DNA of 64,000 bases. Source: Bacteroidales bacterium (lineage in GTDB: Bacteria; Bacteroidota; Bacteroidia; Bacteroidales; F082). Numbering within the stretch: the first letter of the stretch is position 1; the number at the start of each line of letters is the position of its first letter. A program made the translations under genes and the position numbers. The notes beneath the pieces were generated by a model. It saw only the letters and a program-made list of their open reading frames with translations. It was not told where the DNA came from and ran no database searches. Shown here piece after piece: positions 27,732 through 36,333 of this stretch. The stretch lies in contig JAFZKP010000016.1 in the NCBI GenBank assembly GCA_017553625.1, positions 1 through 64,000 of the forward strand, read 5' to 3'.

Positions 27732-28228
27732 CACGCAACATATTAAGATTTGTGGGTCTGCTCCTTCTGCAGATTTTGGTTTTCGACAACATTCGTCTCG
27801 GGAATTATGTGCATCCTTACGTGTACGTTCTGTTTGTCATGATTCTGCCTTTTGACACTGAACGTTGGAAACTGATTATCAACGGCTTTCTGATAGGATT
27901 CGCTGTTGATATATTCAGTGGCACACCAGGATTGAATGCGGCGGCAACAGTGTTTGTGGCTTTTTTGAGACCGTTTATAATTAATGTTACAACCAGAAAA
28001 AGCGATATCGAAGGAAAAACAGCCCCTACGGTTTCTGAAATGGGTCTCAAATGGTTCTTTTTCTACACACTGTTCCTGCTCGTGTTTCATAATCTGTTGC
28101 TGTTTTGGCTGGAAGCGTTCAGCGTCAAGCTGTTGGGACTTGTGATGCTTGAAGTCCTGATGAGCGTCCCCGCTTCTTTGTTCGTGATAATTTTGGTAAT
28201 TTATATTTTTCAACCTATAAAAAAGTAA
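27716..28228 (+). CDS. mreD: Rod shape-determining protein MreD
   Basis: Polytopic inner-membrane protein of 170 aa with about five hydrophobic helices, MreD-like (YVHPYVYVLFVMILPFDT; GFAVDIFSGTPGLNAAATVF). It follows and overlaps mreC. The usual Bacteroidota continuation with PBP2 (mrdA) and RodA is absent here; a thioredoxin-fold lipoprotein gene comes next after 10 bp. Confidence 0.92.
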   Translation: MYNTLTRNILRFVGLLLLQILVFDNIRLGNYVHPYVYVLFVMILPFDTERWKLIINGFLIGFAVDIFSGTPGLNAAATVFVAFLRPFIINVTTRKSDIEGKTAPTVSEMGLKWFFFYTLFLLVFHNLLLFWLEAFSVKLLGLVMLEVLMSVPASLFVIILVIYIFQPIKK

Positions 28229-28238
28229 ATCATTTGTT

Positions 28239-29246
28239 ATGAAAAAATTATTAATTGCTTTGTTGGTCATGGTCGGATTAGTATCATGCAACGGTGGCAG
28301 ATCATTCAAAATCAATGTAAATCTTGAAAATTCAAACGGAAAAACTGTTTATCTTAACAGATATGACAACGATAAGATGGTGACTTTGGATTCAGTGGTC
28401 GCAAAAGACAATGTCGCTGTTTTCAAAGTTAAGCAAAGCTCAAATCTTGACGCTCTGCATATAATGATGAATGGTTGGAGAAGACCTTTGACATTCTTCG
28501 CCGATAACCAGGATGTTACAATCACAGGCGACTGCCAGAAATATAACGGAATAAAAGTTTTGGCTTCCGAAAACCAAAACAAACTCAATCAGTTTATGGC
28601 TGATGTCGATAAAATCGATGACGAAAAGGAATTATTCTACTTTGTTCTTGATTTTGTGAAACAGAATATTGACAATCCTATCGGAGCCTATGCCTTGTAT
28701 CGTTATAAATGGGCTTTCCAGCTTAACGATTTGGAGAATCTTTATGAGGTGATACCTGCCGATTTGCAGAGTGGCTATAAATATCTGGTTCTTGAATACA
28801 TGAAAGGTCTTCAAAGAACACGTCAAGGCATGCCTTATCTCGATTTCAAACTTAATGATGTTAACGGAAATGAGTTTGCAATGGCAAGCGTTTTCGATGA
28901 GTCAAAAGTTGTGATTCTTGACTTCTGGGCTTCATGGTGTCCTGACTGCCGCAAGGCTAATCCGGAACTTGTTGCTATTTATAACGAATTCAAAAACAAG
29001 GGCTTAAATATCGTAAGCGTGTCTCTCGACACTGACGCTAATGCATGGAAAAAAGCTATCGAAGATGACAATCTTTCATGGAAACACCATGTTTCTGATT
29101 TAAAAGGATGGTCATGCTATGTAGCAGAATTATACACTATAGCATATATTCCACAAACTCTTGTCATCGACAAAAACGGTATTATTGTCGAGAAAAACCT
29201 GCCAGTTGAGAAGATGAGAGAATTAATTTCCTCACTTGTTAAATAA
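28239..29246 (+). CDS. Thioredoxin-fold lipoprotein (TlpA/ResA type with DUF4369-like N-domain)
   Basis: Lipoprotein of 335 aa with lipobox GLVSC (Cys17). The N-terminal beta-rich DUF4369-like domain (VNLENSNGKTVYLNRYDNDK) is followed by a redoxin domain with the active site FWASWCPDCRKANPE (Cys234 and Cys237) and the cis-Pro region AYIPQTLVIDKNG. It likely reduces or isomerises disulfides in the periplasm. It follows mreD by 10 bp and may ride on the mre transcript. A hairpin follows the gene. Confidence 0.9.
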   Translation: MKKLLIALLVMVGLVSCNGGRSFKINVNLENSNGKTVYLNRYDNDKMVTLDSVVAKDNVAVFKVKQSSNLDALHIMMNGWRRPLTFFADNQDVTITGDCQKYNGIKVLASENQNKLNQFMADVDKIDDEKELFYFVLDFVKQNIDNPIGAYALYRYKWAFQLNDLENLYEVIPADLQSGYKYLVLEYMKGLQRTRQGMPYLDFKLNDVNGNEFAMASVFDESKVVILDFWASWCPDCRKANPELVAIYNEFKNKGLNIVSVSLDTDANAWKKAIEDDNLSWKHHVSDLKGWSCYVAELYTIAYIPQTLVIDKNGIIVEKNLPVEKMRELISSLVK

Positions 29247-29250
29247 AAAT

Positions 29251-29273
29251 TTTGCTGTTTTATGCAGCAAAAC
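29251..29273 (+). terminator. Candidate terminator hairpin after the thioredoxin-like gene
   Basis: TTTTGCTG / CAGCAAAA stem with a seven-base loop beginning 5 bp after the stop codon. It lacks a long T-run, so termination is moderate-confidence. A fragment of it (ATGCAGCAAAA) recurs at about 35452. Confidence 0.5.
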
Positions 29274-29345
29274 CGTTGATTTTACGTTATAAAAGTTGTC
29301 AAGAAAAATTTTTTCATTTTTTTCTTGCATGTAAAAAATTTTGAC

Positions 29346-29353
29346 TATTTTTG
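29346..29353 (+). promoter_or_regulatory. Bacteroidetes -7 box for the MacB-type operon
   Basis: TATTTTTG matches TAnnTTTG, 25 bp before the ATPase gene ATG. It is the only convincing promoter of the five-gene export operon. Confidence 0.65.
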
Positions 29354-29378
29354 CAGTGTCTTAGATAAGTAATACACT

Positions 29379-30086
29379 ATGATAAAACTTGAAAATATAA
29401 ACAAGACATATTTCGGGGCGCAGCCTCTGCACGTGCTGAAGGGTATAAATCTCGAGGTGGGCGATGGTGAGTTGGTTTCAATCATGGGAGCTTCAGGTTC
29501 AGGCAAGTCCACCTTATTAAATATATTGGGTATTCTTGACAACTACGACGAAGGCGATTATTACCTTGCCGGAAAATTAGTGAAAAACCTTTCTGAGAAT
29601 CAAGCGGCTGAGTTTCGCAACAAGCTTATCGGCTTCATTTTCCAGTCGTTTAACCTGATTCCGTTTAAAACAGCACTCGAAAACGTCGCGCTTCCGTTGT
29701 TTTATCAAGGTGTGAACCGCAAGAAACGCAATACTATGGCGATGGAGTATCTTGAACGTTTCGGACTGAAAGACTGGGCTGACCATTATCCGAACGAGCT
29801 TTCCGGCGGTCAGAAACAGCGAGTGTCAATAGCACGTGCTCTCGTCACTTCACCGAAAATCATCCTCGCCGACGAGCCTACCGGCGCTCTCGACAGCAAA
29901 ACGTCGGCGGAAGTGATGCAGATTCTTCGTGACGTGAACGCCTCAGGAATCACAATGGTGATTGTGACACATGAAAGAGGCATCGCTAACCTGACAAAAA
30001 AAATAGTGTATCTGAAAGATGGTGTCATCGAGTCGATTAGCGAAAACGACCCGGATAAAATGGATTTCACAAAAGAGATAAAATAA
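29379..30086 (+). CDS. ABC transporter ATP-binding protein (MacB/LolD type)
   Basis: Cytoplasmic ATPase of 235 aa driving the adjacent permeases. Walker A GASGSGKST (about 36-44), Q-loop in IFQSFNLIP, signature LSGGQKQRVSIARAL, Walker B with IILADEPTGALD, and H-loop VTHE. The separate ATPase plus FtsX-like permeases plus adaptor plus TolC order is that of MacAB-TolC-type tripartite exporters or mechanotransmission systems. Its stop shares one base with the next ATG (TAATG), so translation is coupled. Confidence 0.93.
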   Translation: MIKLENINKTYFGAQPLHVLKGINLEVGDGELVSIMGASGSGKSTLLNILGILDNYDEGDYYLAGKLVKNLSENQAAEFRNKLIGFIFQSFNLIPFKTALENVALPLFYQGVNRKKRNTMAMEYLERFGLKDWADHYPNELSGGQKQRVSIARALVTSPKIILADEPTGALDSKTSAEVMQILRDVNASGITMVIVTHERGIANLTKKIVYLKDGVIESISENDPDKMDFTKEIK

Positions 30087-31342
30087 TGTTCAACAGGGAT
30101 TTTTGGTCGGAGATTTTCATGGCGCTCAGACGTAACAAGCTGAGAACCATTCTCACGGGATTCGCCATCTCGTGGGGAATTTTCATGCTGATAATCCTGC
30201 TCTCTGCCGGCAACGGACTGAAAAACGGCGTCACAAACAACTTCAGCGACCGAATCAAAAACACCTACACGATATGGTCGAGCTCTACAGAGCTTCCTTA
30301 TAAAGGACACAAGGCTGGACGTTTTATCATGTTGAATAACAAAGACGTACAACTCATCGAATCATTATATCAGGTTGAAGAGGTGTCGCCGGTATTGTCG
30401 AAAGGCGGCACAATCGTCTTCGGTGAAAAATCACGTTCTGTCGAGATGGAGGGGGTGAAGCCTATCTATAAAAAAATCGATGGAATAAAGATTCTTGAAG
30501 GTCGTTTCATCAATGAAAACGACATGAAGAACAAGATGAAGGTGGTGGTGCTTGACAAAGACTCCAATGATGAGCTTCTGCGTACAACTGGAGAGACTTC
30601 TTTGATAGGCAAAACGGTGTATATCAACGATTTGAGTTTTACGGTGATAGGTGTTTCAAAAGGAATGGCTTTTGGTGAGATGGGACAGTGTTACGCGCCA
30701 TATTCTACGTTGAAGATAGTTTTCAATGTTAATGATTTTTATCAGCTCTCTTTTACCACCAAAGGCTTGAATACCGAAAAGGATAATGAGTTGTTTAAAA
30801 CCGAACTGAAGCGAAAACTGGCCGCTCTTCACGATTTCTCGCCTGAAGACAAACGTGGTGTGTGGATTGATAGCCAGATGCTTAACTCGTTGGAGGCAAT
30901 GAGGATTTTCAATACAATCAACATCTTCATCTGGGTCATCGGCATCGCGATGTTGATTTCCGGTGTGGTTGGTGTTAGTAACATCATGCGAATTACTGTG
31001 AAAGAGCGCACTAATGAAATAGGAATCCGCAAGGCGTTAGGAGCAAAACCACGTTCAATTCTTCTTTCAATAGTGATGGAATCATTGGTAATAACTACCA
31101 TTTTCGGATATATCGGCATGATTTGCGGCATCGGCGTGATGGAACTTGTGAATATGGTTTTGGAGTCGAGCGGAAACATGAGCGATAGCAACGGGATGTC
31201 GGTGTTTATGAACCCGACAGTGGATATAAGCATAGTGATTTCAGCCACATTGGTGTTGATAATAAGTGGCGTGGCGGCGGGATTCGCCCCTGCCTGGAAA
31301 TCGGTAAAGGTTAAACCAATCGAGGCAATGAATTATCGGTAA
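30086..31342 (+). CDS. MacB-type permease subunit 1
   Basis: FtsX/MacB-type permease of 418 aa. N-terminal transmembrane helix (LRTILTGFAISWGIFMLIIL), MacB periplasmic core domain (about 50-250), then three C-terminal helices with the typical NIMRITVKERTNEIGIRKAL coupling segment. It pairs with the second permease downstream, probably as a heterodimer, since the two are similar in length and layout but clearly different in sequence. Followed by two family B hairpins. Confidence 0.92.
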   Translation: MFNRDFWSEIFMALRRNKLRTILTGFAISWGIFMLIILLSAGNGLKNGVTNNFSDRIKNTYTIWSSSTELPYKGHKAGRFIMLNNKDVQLIESLYQVEEVSPVLSKGGTIVFGEKSRSVEMEGVKPIYKKIDGIKILEGRFINENDMKNKMKVVVLDKDSNDELLRTTGETSLIGKTVYINDLSFTVIGVSKGMAFGEMGQCYAPYSTLKIVFNVNDFYQLSFTTKGLNTEKDNELFKTELKRKLAALHDFSPEDKRGVWIDSQMLNSLEAMRIFNTINIFIWVIGIAMLISGVVGVSNIMRITVKERTNEIGIRKALGAKPRSILLSIVMESLVITTIFGYIGMICGIGVMELVNMVLESSGNMSDSNGMSVFMNPTVDISIVISATLVLIISGVAAGFAPAWKSVKVKPIEAMNYR

Positions 31343-31348
31343 ATATGT

Positions 31349-31407
31349 GTAGAGACGGATGAAAATCCGTCTATAAAATGGTGTAGAAACGGATGAAAAT
31401 CCGTCTA
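31349..31407. repeat. Two family B hairpins in the permease1-permease2 gap
   Basis: Two adjacent copies of the AGACGGAT-GAAA-ATCCGTCT hairpin; the second has arm ACGGAT. They fill the 76-bp gap. The same hairpin is in the following gaps of this operon. Confidence 0.9.
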
Positions 31408-31418
31408 AAATAAAAAAT

Positions 31419-32684
31419 ATGTTTGACATAGACAGCATAACAGAAATTTGGCAGACGATAGCCCGAAACAAGACCCGCAGCATCTTGACGGCGTTCGGCG
31501 TGTTCTGGGGTATCTTCATCCTGGTGATTCTTCTGGCGTGTGGCAACGGATTCGATAACGGATTGCGCAGTAATATAGAGGGTTTCTCCACCAATTCGAC
31601 GTTTATGATTCCGAGTTTCACCACAGAACCATATAAAGGTTATCAAAAAGGACGTGATTGGAGTCTGAATATGTCTGACATGGAGGCGATAAAAAGAAAA
31701 GTCAAGGGTGTGGATATGATTTCTCCTATTTCGAGCATTTATTCATATAATGGCGAAAAAAACGTTTTTTATGGTACAAAAGGCGGCAACTTCAGCATGA
31801 AAGGAGTGATGCCGAATTATAATGAAATCGACAGGGGTAAGATTGTTTATGGACGTTTCATCAACGAGACAGATATTGCCGAGTCGCGAAAAGTGTGTGT
31901 CTTGGGAAAGAAAGTTTACGAAGACTTGATTGGTGCCGACAAGAATCCTCTTGGAATGATGATAAAGGCAAACGGCATTTATTATCAGGTGATAGGGGTT
32001 ATTCAGGCATATAACGACCATGTGAACATCAGCGGCGCTACAAGCGAAACGGTCATCCTTCCTCTGACAACAATGCAGCTGGCATATCACACCGGCGACA
32101 AATTCGATTTCTTTATGTTCACGACAGCAAGAGGTCATAACACCAAGGACATACAGGATGAGGTGAAGGCGTTGCTGCGTGAGCGTCACGATATCGCTCC
32201 AACCGATGAAGGTGCCATCTGGTGCTTTGACTTCGAGGAGATGTTTAACATGTTTGAGTATTTGTTCCTTGGAATAAAGATATTGATTTGGATTGTGGGT
32301 ATCGGCACTCTGCTTTCTGGCGTAGTCGGCGTGAGCAACATCATGCTTGTCACCATTAAGGAGAGGACACGCGAAATCGGCGTGCGGCGCGCACTCGGCG
32401 CGAAGCCGTCTCTTATTATCCGCCAGGTGATGGCAGAGAGCCTGTTGTTGACGGTTTTGGCGGGTATCGTTGGTCTTGTCATTGGTGTGGCGATAATGGC
32501 AGTGGTGGCGGGAGTTGTCGGCAACACGCCGTCGGAAGATGTGATGTTCCTCAACCCGCAAATCGGTTTCGGAGCAGCAATTGTGGCAACGGTGATAATT
32601 GTGTTGTCAGGGTTGTTGGCCGGCGTTTTGCCAGCAATGCGCGCAATCCAAATCAAAGCCATCGACGCAATTAGGGAGGAATAA
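31419..32684 (+). CDS. MacB-type permease subunit 2
   Basis: Second FtsX/MacB-type permease, 421 aa. N-terminal helix (SILTAFGVFWGIFILVILLA), periplasmic core, three C-terminal helices and the coupling segment NIMLVTIKERTREIGVRRAL. It is a paralogue of the upstream permease. It works with the ATPase and adaptor to push substrate into the TolC-like channel; the substrate is unknown. Confidence 0.92.
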   Translation: MFDIDSITEIWQTIARNKTRSILTAFGVFWGIFILVILLACGNGFDNGLRSNIEGFSTNSTFMIPSFTTEPYKGYQKGRDWSLNMSDMEAIKRKVKGVDMISPISSIYSYNGEKNVFYGTKGGNFSMKGVMPNYNEIDRGKIVYGRFINETDIAESRKVCVLGKKVYEDLIGADKNPLGMMIKANGIYYQVIGVIQAYNDHVNISGATSETVILPLTTMQLAYHTGDKFDFFMFTTARGHNTKDIQDEVKALLRERHDIAPTDEGAIWCFDFEEMFNMFEYLFLGIKILIWIVGIGTLLSGVVGVSNIMLVTIKERTREIGVRRALGAKPSLIIRQVMAESLLLTVLAGIVGLVIGVAIMAVVAGVVGNTPSEDVMFLNPQIGFGAAIVATVIIVLSGLLAGVLPAMRAIQIKAIDAIREE

Positions 32685-32690
32685 AACGGT

Positions 32691-32752
32691 GTAGAGACGG
32701 ATGAAAATCCGTCTCTAAAATGGGTGTAAAGACGGATGAAAATCCGTCTCTA
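32691..32752. repeat. Two family B hairpins in the permease2-adaptor gap
   Basis: GTAGAGACGGATGAAAATCC plus GTCTCTA, and a near copy beginning GTGTAAAGACGG. They occupy almost the whole gap before the adaptor gene. Confidence 0.9.
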
Positions 32753-32787
32753 AAATGGTAAAACAGAAAATATTAAAATTAAAAAAT

Positions 32788-33861
32788 ATGAAAAAAGTTC
32801 TTAAAGCATTGTTTTTCATCGCGTTAATCGCGGCAGTAGTATGGACGTTCATCTACCTTTTCAAGAAATCGCAGCCAAAGGAAAAGGAATATGCCGAAGT
32901 GGAAGCCGTTATCGGCACGATACAGAAAAAGACTGTCATCACAGGTCAGATCAACCCTCGTGACGAGGTGGCGATAAAGCCGCAGGTGTCAGGTATCATC
33001 TCCCAAATCTATAAGGAAGCCGGTCAGATGGTGAAAAAAGACGAGGTCATAGCGATGGTGAAAATCATCCCTGACGTGGCAAATCTCGCCGCCACAGAGT
33101 CGCAGGTGAAACTCGCGAAACTCAATCTCGACAACGTGGAGAAGTCGTTTAACCGTCAGAAGGCGCTGAAAGACAAGGGCTTGATTGCAGCCGAGGAGTT
33201 CGAGAATTCGCAGCTCGAATACGAACAGGCAAAGGAAAACTATAACAACGCCCTCGACCAGCTCAACATCGTGAAGGAAGGCATCTCTAAAAACGCCTCT
33301 GAATACACTAACACCTCGATAAAATCTACCATCGACGGCATGATTCTCGATATTCCGGTGAAGGTCGGAAACAGCGTCATCAACGCTAACACGTTCAACG
33401 ACGGAACAACCATAGCTACCGTCGCCGACATGCGCGACATGATATTCGAGGGCAAGATGGACGAGACAGAGGTCGGGCGCATCAACGAGGGAATGCCAAT
33501 GGTCATCACCATCGGTGCCATGAACGACAGGCGTTTTGATGCGGTCCTCGAATATATCGCGCCCAAGGGGACATCAGAAAGCGGTGCCGTTTTCTTCCAG
33601 ATGAAGGCAAGGCTTATCATCCCCGATGGCGTCAATCTGCGCGCAGGATACAGTGCCAACGGCGAGATTATCACCGAACAGGCGGTCGACGCAATCACCG
33701 TACCGGAAAGCTGTATCGAATATAGCAACGACAGTACCTTTGTTTACAAAGACAACATTAAAACACCAGTGAAGACAGGTCTTTCCGATGGCGTCAACAT
33801 CGTCGTCACAGAAGGTCTTCAAGTTGGTGACAAAATCAGAGGCAATGAAATTTTTAAATAA
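32788..33861 (+). CDS. Periplasmic adaptor (membrane fusion) subunit of the exporter
   Basis: MacA/HlyD-type adaptor of about 357 aa joining the inner-membrane permeases to the outer-membrane channel. I use the ATG at 32788 (MKKVLKALFFIALIAAVVW), since the longer opening at 32755 starts inside a repeat. N-terminal anchor helix, lipoyl half (GQINPRDEVAIKPQVSGIIS), alpha-helical hairpin (about 100-165), second lipoyl half and beta-barrel (ITIGAMNDRRFDAVLEYI). Followed by a long repeat cluster. Confidence 0.93.
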   Translation: MKKVLKALFFIALIAAVVWTFIYLFKKSQPKEKEYAEVEAVIGTIQKKTVITGQINPRDEVAIKPQVSGIISQIYKEAGQMVKKDEVIAMVKIIPDVANLAATESQVKLAKLNLDNVEKSFNRQKALKDKGLIAAEEFENSQLEYEQAKENYNNALDQLNIVKEGISKNASEYTNTSIKSTIDGMILDIPVKVGNSVINANTFNDGTTIATVADMRDMIFEGKMDETEVGRINEGMPMVITIGAMNDRRFDAVLEYIAPKGTSESGAVFFQMKARLIIPDGVNLRAGYSANGEIITEQAVDAITVPESCIEYSNDSTFVYKDNIKTPVKTGLSDGVNIVVTEGLQVGDKIRGNEIFK

Positions 33862-33867
33862 AACACT

Positions 33868-33984
33868 GTAGAGACGGATGAAAATCCGTCTCAATATCTG
33901 ATGAAAATCCGTCTCAATATCTGATGAAAATCCGTCTCAATATCTGAGAAAATCCGTCTCAATATCTGATGAAAATCCGTCTCT
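33868..33984. repeat. Family B hairpin followed by degenerate 23-bp tandem copies
   Basis: One full GTAGAGACGGATGAAAATCC hairpin, then four tandem partial units of period about 23 bp built on CTGATGAAAATCCGTCTCAA (one lacks GAT). The half-units keep the right arm only, as if the hairpin had been expanded by slippage or recombination. Confidence 0.9.
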
Positions 33985-33996
33985 TTTAAAGAAATT

Positions 33997-34020
33997 GTCA
34001 TTCCGAGCGAAGCGAAGAAA
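33997..34020. repeat. Family A half-element upstream of the TolC-like gene
   Basis: GTCATTCCGAGCGAAGCGAA follows immediately after the family B cluster; this is the left arm of the family A dyad without its partner. It lies 24 bp before the TolC-like ATG. Confidence 0.75.
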
Positions 34021-34044
34021 CTAATAAAAATATTTAAATACTAT

Positions 34045-35355
34045 ATGAAAAAACTAATTCTTATAATTTCAATAATAACCTTGTCTTTTGCGAGCCAAGC
34101 GCAAAAGGTCTGGACTCTCGACGAGTGCGTCGACTACGCCATCGAGCATAACGTCTCCATCTTGCAAAGCGTCCTCAGCCAGAACAACGCCGAGTTCCAA
34201 TATAAGATGTCGAAAAACGCATGGCTTCCTACCGTTAGCGCCGACGCCACCCAGAGTTTCGGCTTCGGACAGTCGCCTTCTGCCAATGGTGTCTACGTCT
34301 CCGACAACTCTGCGTCCACTTCTCTGGGAATATCAGTGGGAATGCCACTTTTCAATGGTCTGAGCCTTTACCATCAGACGAAAGCTAACAGTCTGAATCT
34401 CGATGCCTCGAAGAAAGACCTCGAAGCGGCAAAATACGATCTGAAACTCCTTATTATGTCGTATTACATGCAAGTCGTTTATAATAAGGAACTTAAATCA
34501 GTGGCTGAAAAGCAGCTGACTTTGACGGAGGAGCAGCATGCCAAAACGCAACAGCTTTTTGAGTTGGGTAAAGTCGCCGAGTCGAACGTCTATGAGAGCG
34601 CGGCACAGGTCGCCACGGCGAAATCGTCTCTCGTGCAAGCCGACAACGCGTTGATGCTCAGTATATTGGACATCGTCCAGGCTCTCGAACTTGATGACAT
34701 CGACAACTTCGACGTGGTGTCGCCGGAGTCGTTTGCTTCGATTGATGCGCAGACTTTGCCTTCGCATGAGACCACATACCGTTTTGCGCTGAATCATCAT
34801 CCGAGAATGGAAGCCGAAAACATACGTCTCGAAAAGGCTTATCTCGACGTAAAAGCCACAAAATCAGCGTGGTATCCGTCGTTGAGTCTGTTCGCGGGCT
34901 ACTCGACAGGTTATTACAACTACTTTACTTCGGGTTATTACAATCCGCCGTTTTCCGACCAACTCAGCAACAACGGCAGAACCAGCTTCGGCTTAAGGCT
35001 GAGCGTGCCGATTTTCAATGCTATGCAGACTAAATATAATGTTGAGATGTCGAAGCTTTCCATTCAAAATCAGGAACTTGCGATAAACACGGTGCAGAAG
35101 GAACTGAAAAAGGACATCCAGCAGGCGTTTTATAATGCGGTGGCGGCAGAGCAGAAATACAAGGCTGCTGAAGAGACCTACAACGCCGCTGCAGTGGCTT
35201 ATCGCTTGTCAAATGAGAGCTTCGCCGCAGGCAAGTCAACGTTGCTTGAACTCAACGAAAGCAAAAACCGCCTCTTCAAGTCGGAAAGCGAGATGCTTCA
35301 AGCAAAATATGAATATCTTTATAGAGTGGAAGTATTGAAATATTATAATCAATAA
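34045..35355 (+). CDS. TolC-family outer-membrane efflux protein
   Basis: Outer-membrane factor of 436 aa completing the tripartite exporter. Signal peptide (IISIITLSFASQAQ), then WTLDECVDYAIEHN, the typical TolC/OEP start, and two OEP repeats each with long helices and a beta-strand pair (LGISVGMPLFNG; FGLRLSVPIFNA). The second repeat ends with FAAGKSTLLELNESKNRLF. Last gene of the operon, followed by another family B hairpin. Confidence 0.94.
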   Translation: MKKLILIISIITLSFASQAQKVWTLDECVDYAIEHNVSILQSVLSQNNAEFQYKMSKNAWLPTVSADATQSFGFGQSPSANGVYVSDNSASTSLGISVGMPLFNGLSLYHQTKANSLNLDASKKDLEAAKYDLKLLIMSYYMQVVYNKELKSVAEKQLTLTEEQHAKTQQLFELGKVAESNVYESAAQVATAKSSLVQADNALMLSILDIVQALELDDIDNFDVVSPESFASIDAQTLPSHETTYRFALNHHPRMEAENIRLEKAYLDVKATKSAWYPSLSLFAGYSTGYYNYFTSGYYNPPFSDQLSNNGRTSFGLRLSVPIFNAMQTKYNVEMSKLSIQNQELAINTVQKELKKDIQQAFYNAVAAEQKYKAAEETYNAAAVAYRLSNESFAAGKSTLLELNESKNRLFKSESEMLQAKYEYLYRVEVLKYYNQ

Positions 35356-35377
35356 TTTAAATAATATTTGATTTATT

Positions 35378-35402
35378 GTAGAGACGGATGATAATCCGTC
35401 TC
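35378..35402. repeat. Family B hairpin downstream of the TolC-like gene
   Basis: GTAGAGACGGATGATAATCC then GTCTC, one copy, loop GATA rather than GAAA. It closes the set of family B elements along the export operon. Confidence 0.88.
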
Positions 35403-35466
35403 CCTATTTCGAAACAAACGTATTAAAAATGTTTTGAATTTTTTTCAAACTATGCAGCAAAATCCA

Positions 35467-35474
35467 TAATTTTG
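35467..35474 (+). promoter_or_regulatory. Bacteroidetes -7 box for the outer-membrane protein gene
   Basis: TAATTTTG matches TAnnTTTG and lies 33 bp before the ATG at 35508. It overlaps the alternative TTG start at 35472, which therefore cannot be used from this promoter. Confidence 0.65.
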
Positions 35475-35507
35475 CGTTCTGTAATTGAATTGATTAACAT
35501 AAAAAAT

Positions 35508-36296
35508 ATGAAGAAACATTTACTTTTTGCAGCTTTCATGCTGTTCGCAACAGCAAGCTTATTCGCACAGAAGACAGAAAAAACAGTTATTATCAGAGAA
35601 GGTAGCAATGGCGACGAAAAAGTTACCATCGTCCAGAAGATTTTCAAAAGCGAGCTACATCAGACTCTTCCGGATTTGTACTACGGCAAACTGAATTTGT
35701 ACAGTGGTCCTTTTGGTCCTGAGGCACACATGCCACTTCGTTCATCATCATTCGAATGGGGTACTTATAACCAGCATACCATTTTTATGGAAAAAAGCGG
35801 TCATTTCGGAATGGCTTGGGGTCTCGGTATCAGCAACAGCTACAACTATTTTTCACACGATCGAGTTTTGAGACTTGATGAAGAAGGAAAAGCTTATCTC
35901 CAGTCGTTGAACGCTTATTCGTCAGAAGAAGGCAACGGTCCGGTAAACAATTTAGCTCACAGAAGCTTCTTGCGTTACTGGAGTTTGCGCCTCCCTGTTT
36001 TGATGCAGGTTCAGTGGGATATCGACGGCACACCTTTGGCAATAGCAGCTGGTGTTGAAGCCGAATGGCGCTTCGGTGTCCGCTCATTCGCAAGATACGG
36101 CGGCTCAAAACATCTCGTCACCAACAGCCTCGACTACAATCCTGTAGGCTTGAACGCCCTGTTTTCAATAGCCGGTGACGACGGTATCATTTTTGCAAGA
36201 TTTGGCCTCACCGACTTCTTCAGCGTCAAAGACAGCTGGAATGATTTCAGCGATATGTACCAGATGACAATCGGTTTCGGATTTAATTTTGACTAA
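35508..36296 (+). CDS. Predicted outer-membrane beta-barrel protein
   Basis: Exported protein of 262 aa (signal MKKHLLFAAFMLFATASLFAQ). The mature part has alternating hydrophobic strands and aromatic girdle-like segments (FGMAWGLGISNSYNYF; LAIAAGVEAEWRFGVRSFARY) and ends FGFNFD with a terminal aromatic, as in outer-membrane barrels of the PorT/OmpW-like size class. No family can be named with certainty. The start at 35508 rather than a TTG 36 bp upstream follows from the promoter and signal peptide. Confidence 0.75.
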   Translation: MKKHLLFAAFMLFATASLFAQKTEKTVIIREGSNGDEKVTIVQKIFKSELHQTLPDLYYGKLNLYSGPFGPEAHMPLRSSSFEWGTYNQHTIFMEKSGHFGMAWGLGISNSYNYFSHDRVLRLDEEGKAYLQSLNAYSSEEGNGPVNNLAHRSFLRYWSLRLPVLMQVQWDIDGTPLAIAAGVEAEWRFGVRSFARYGGSKHLVTNSLDYNPVGLNALFSIAGDDGIIFARFGLTDFFSVKDSWNDFSDMYQMTIGFGFNFD

Positions 36297-36321
36297 AGAT
36301 ATTTCGTGACGAAAAAATGTT

Positions 36322-36329
36322 TATTTTTG
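36322..36329 (+). promoter_or_regulatory. Bacteroidetes -7 box directly at the meaB start
   Basis: TATTTTTG ends 4 nt before the meaB ATG at 36334. Transcription from it would start at or next to the ATG, implying a leaderless or nearly leaderless mRNA. Confidence 0.55.
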
Positions 36330-36333
36330 CCAC

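Noticed and set aside
33891-33984. CRISPR array
   Set aside because: Units of about 23 bp are contiguous with no variable spacers; they are degenerate copies of the adjacent hairpin.
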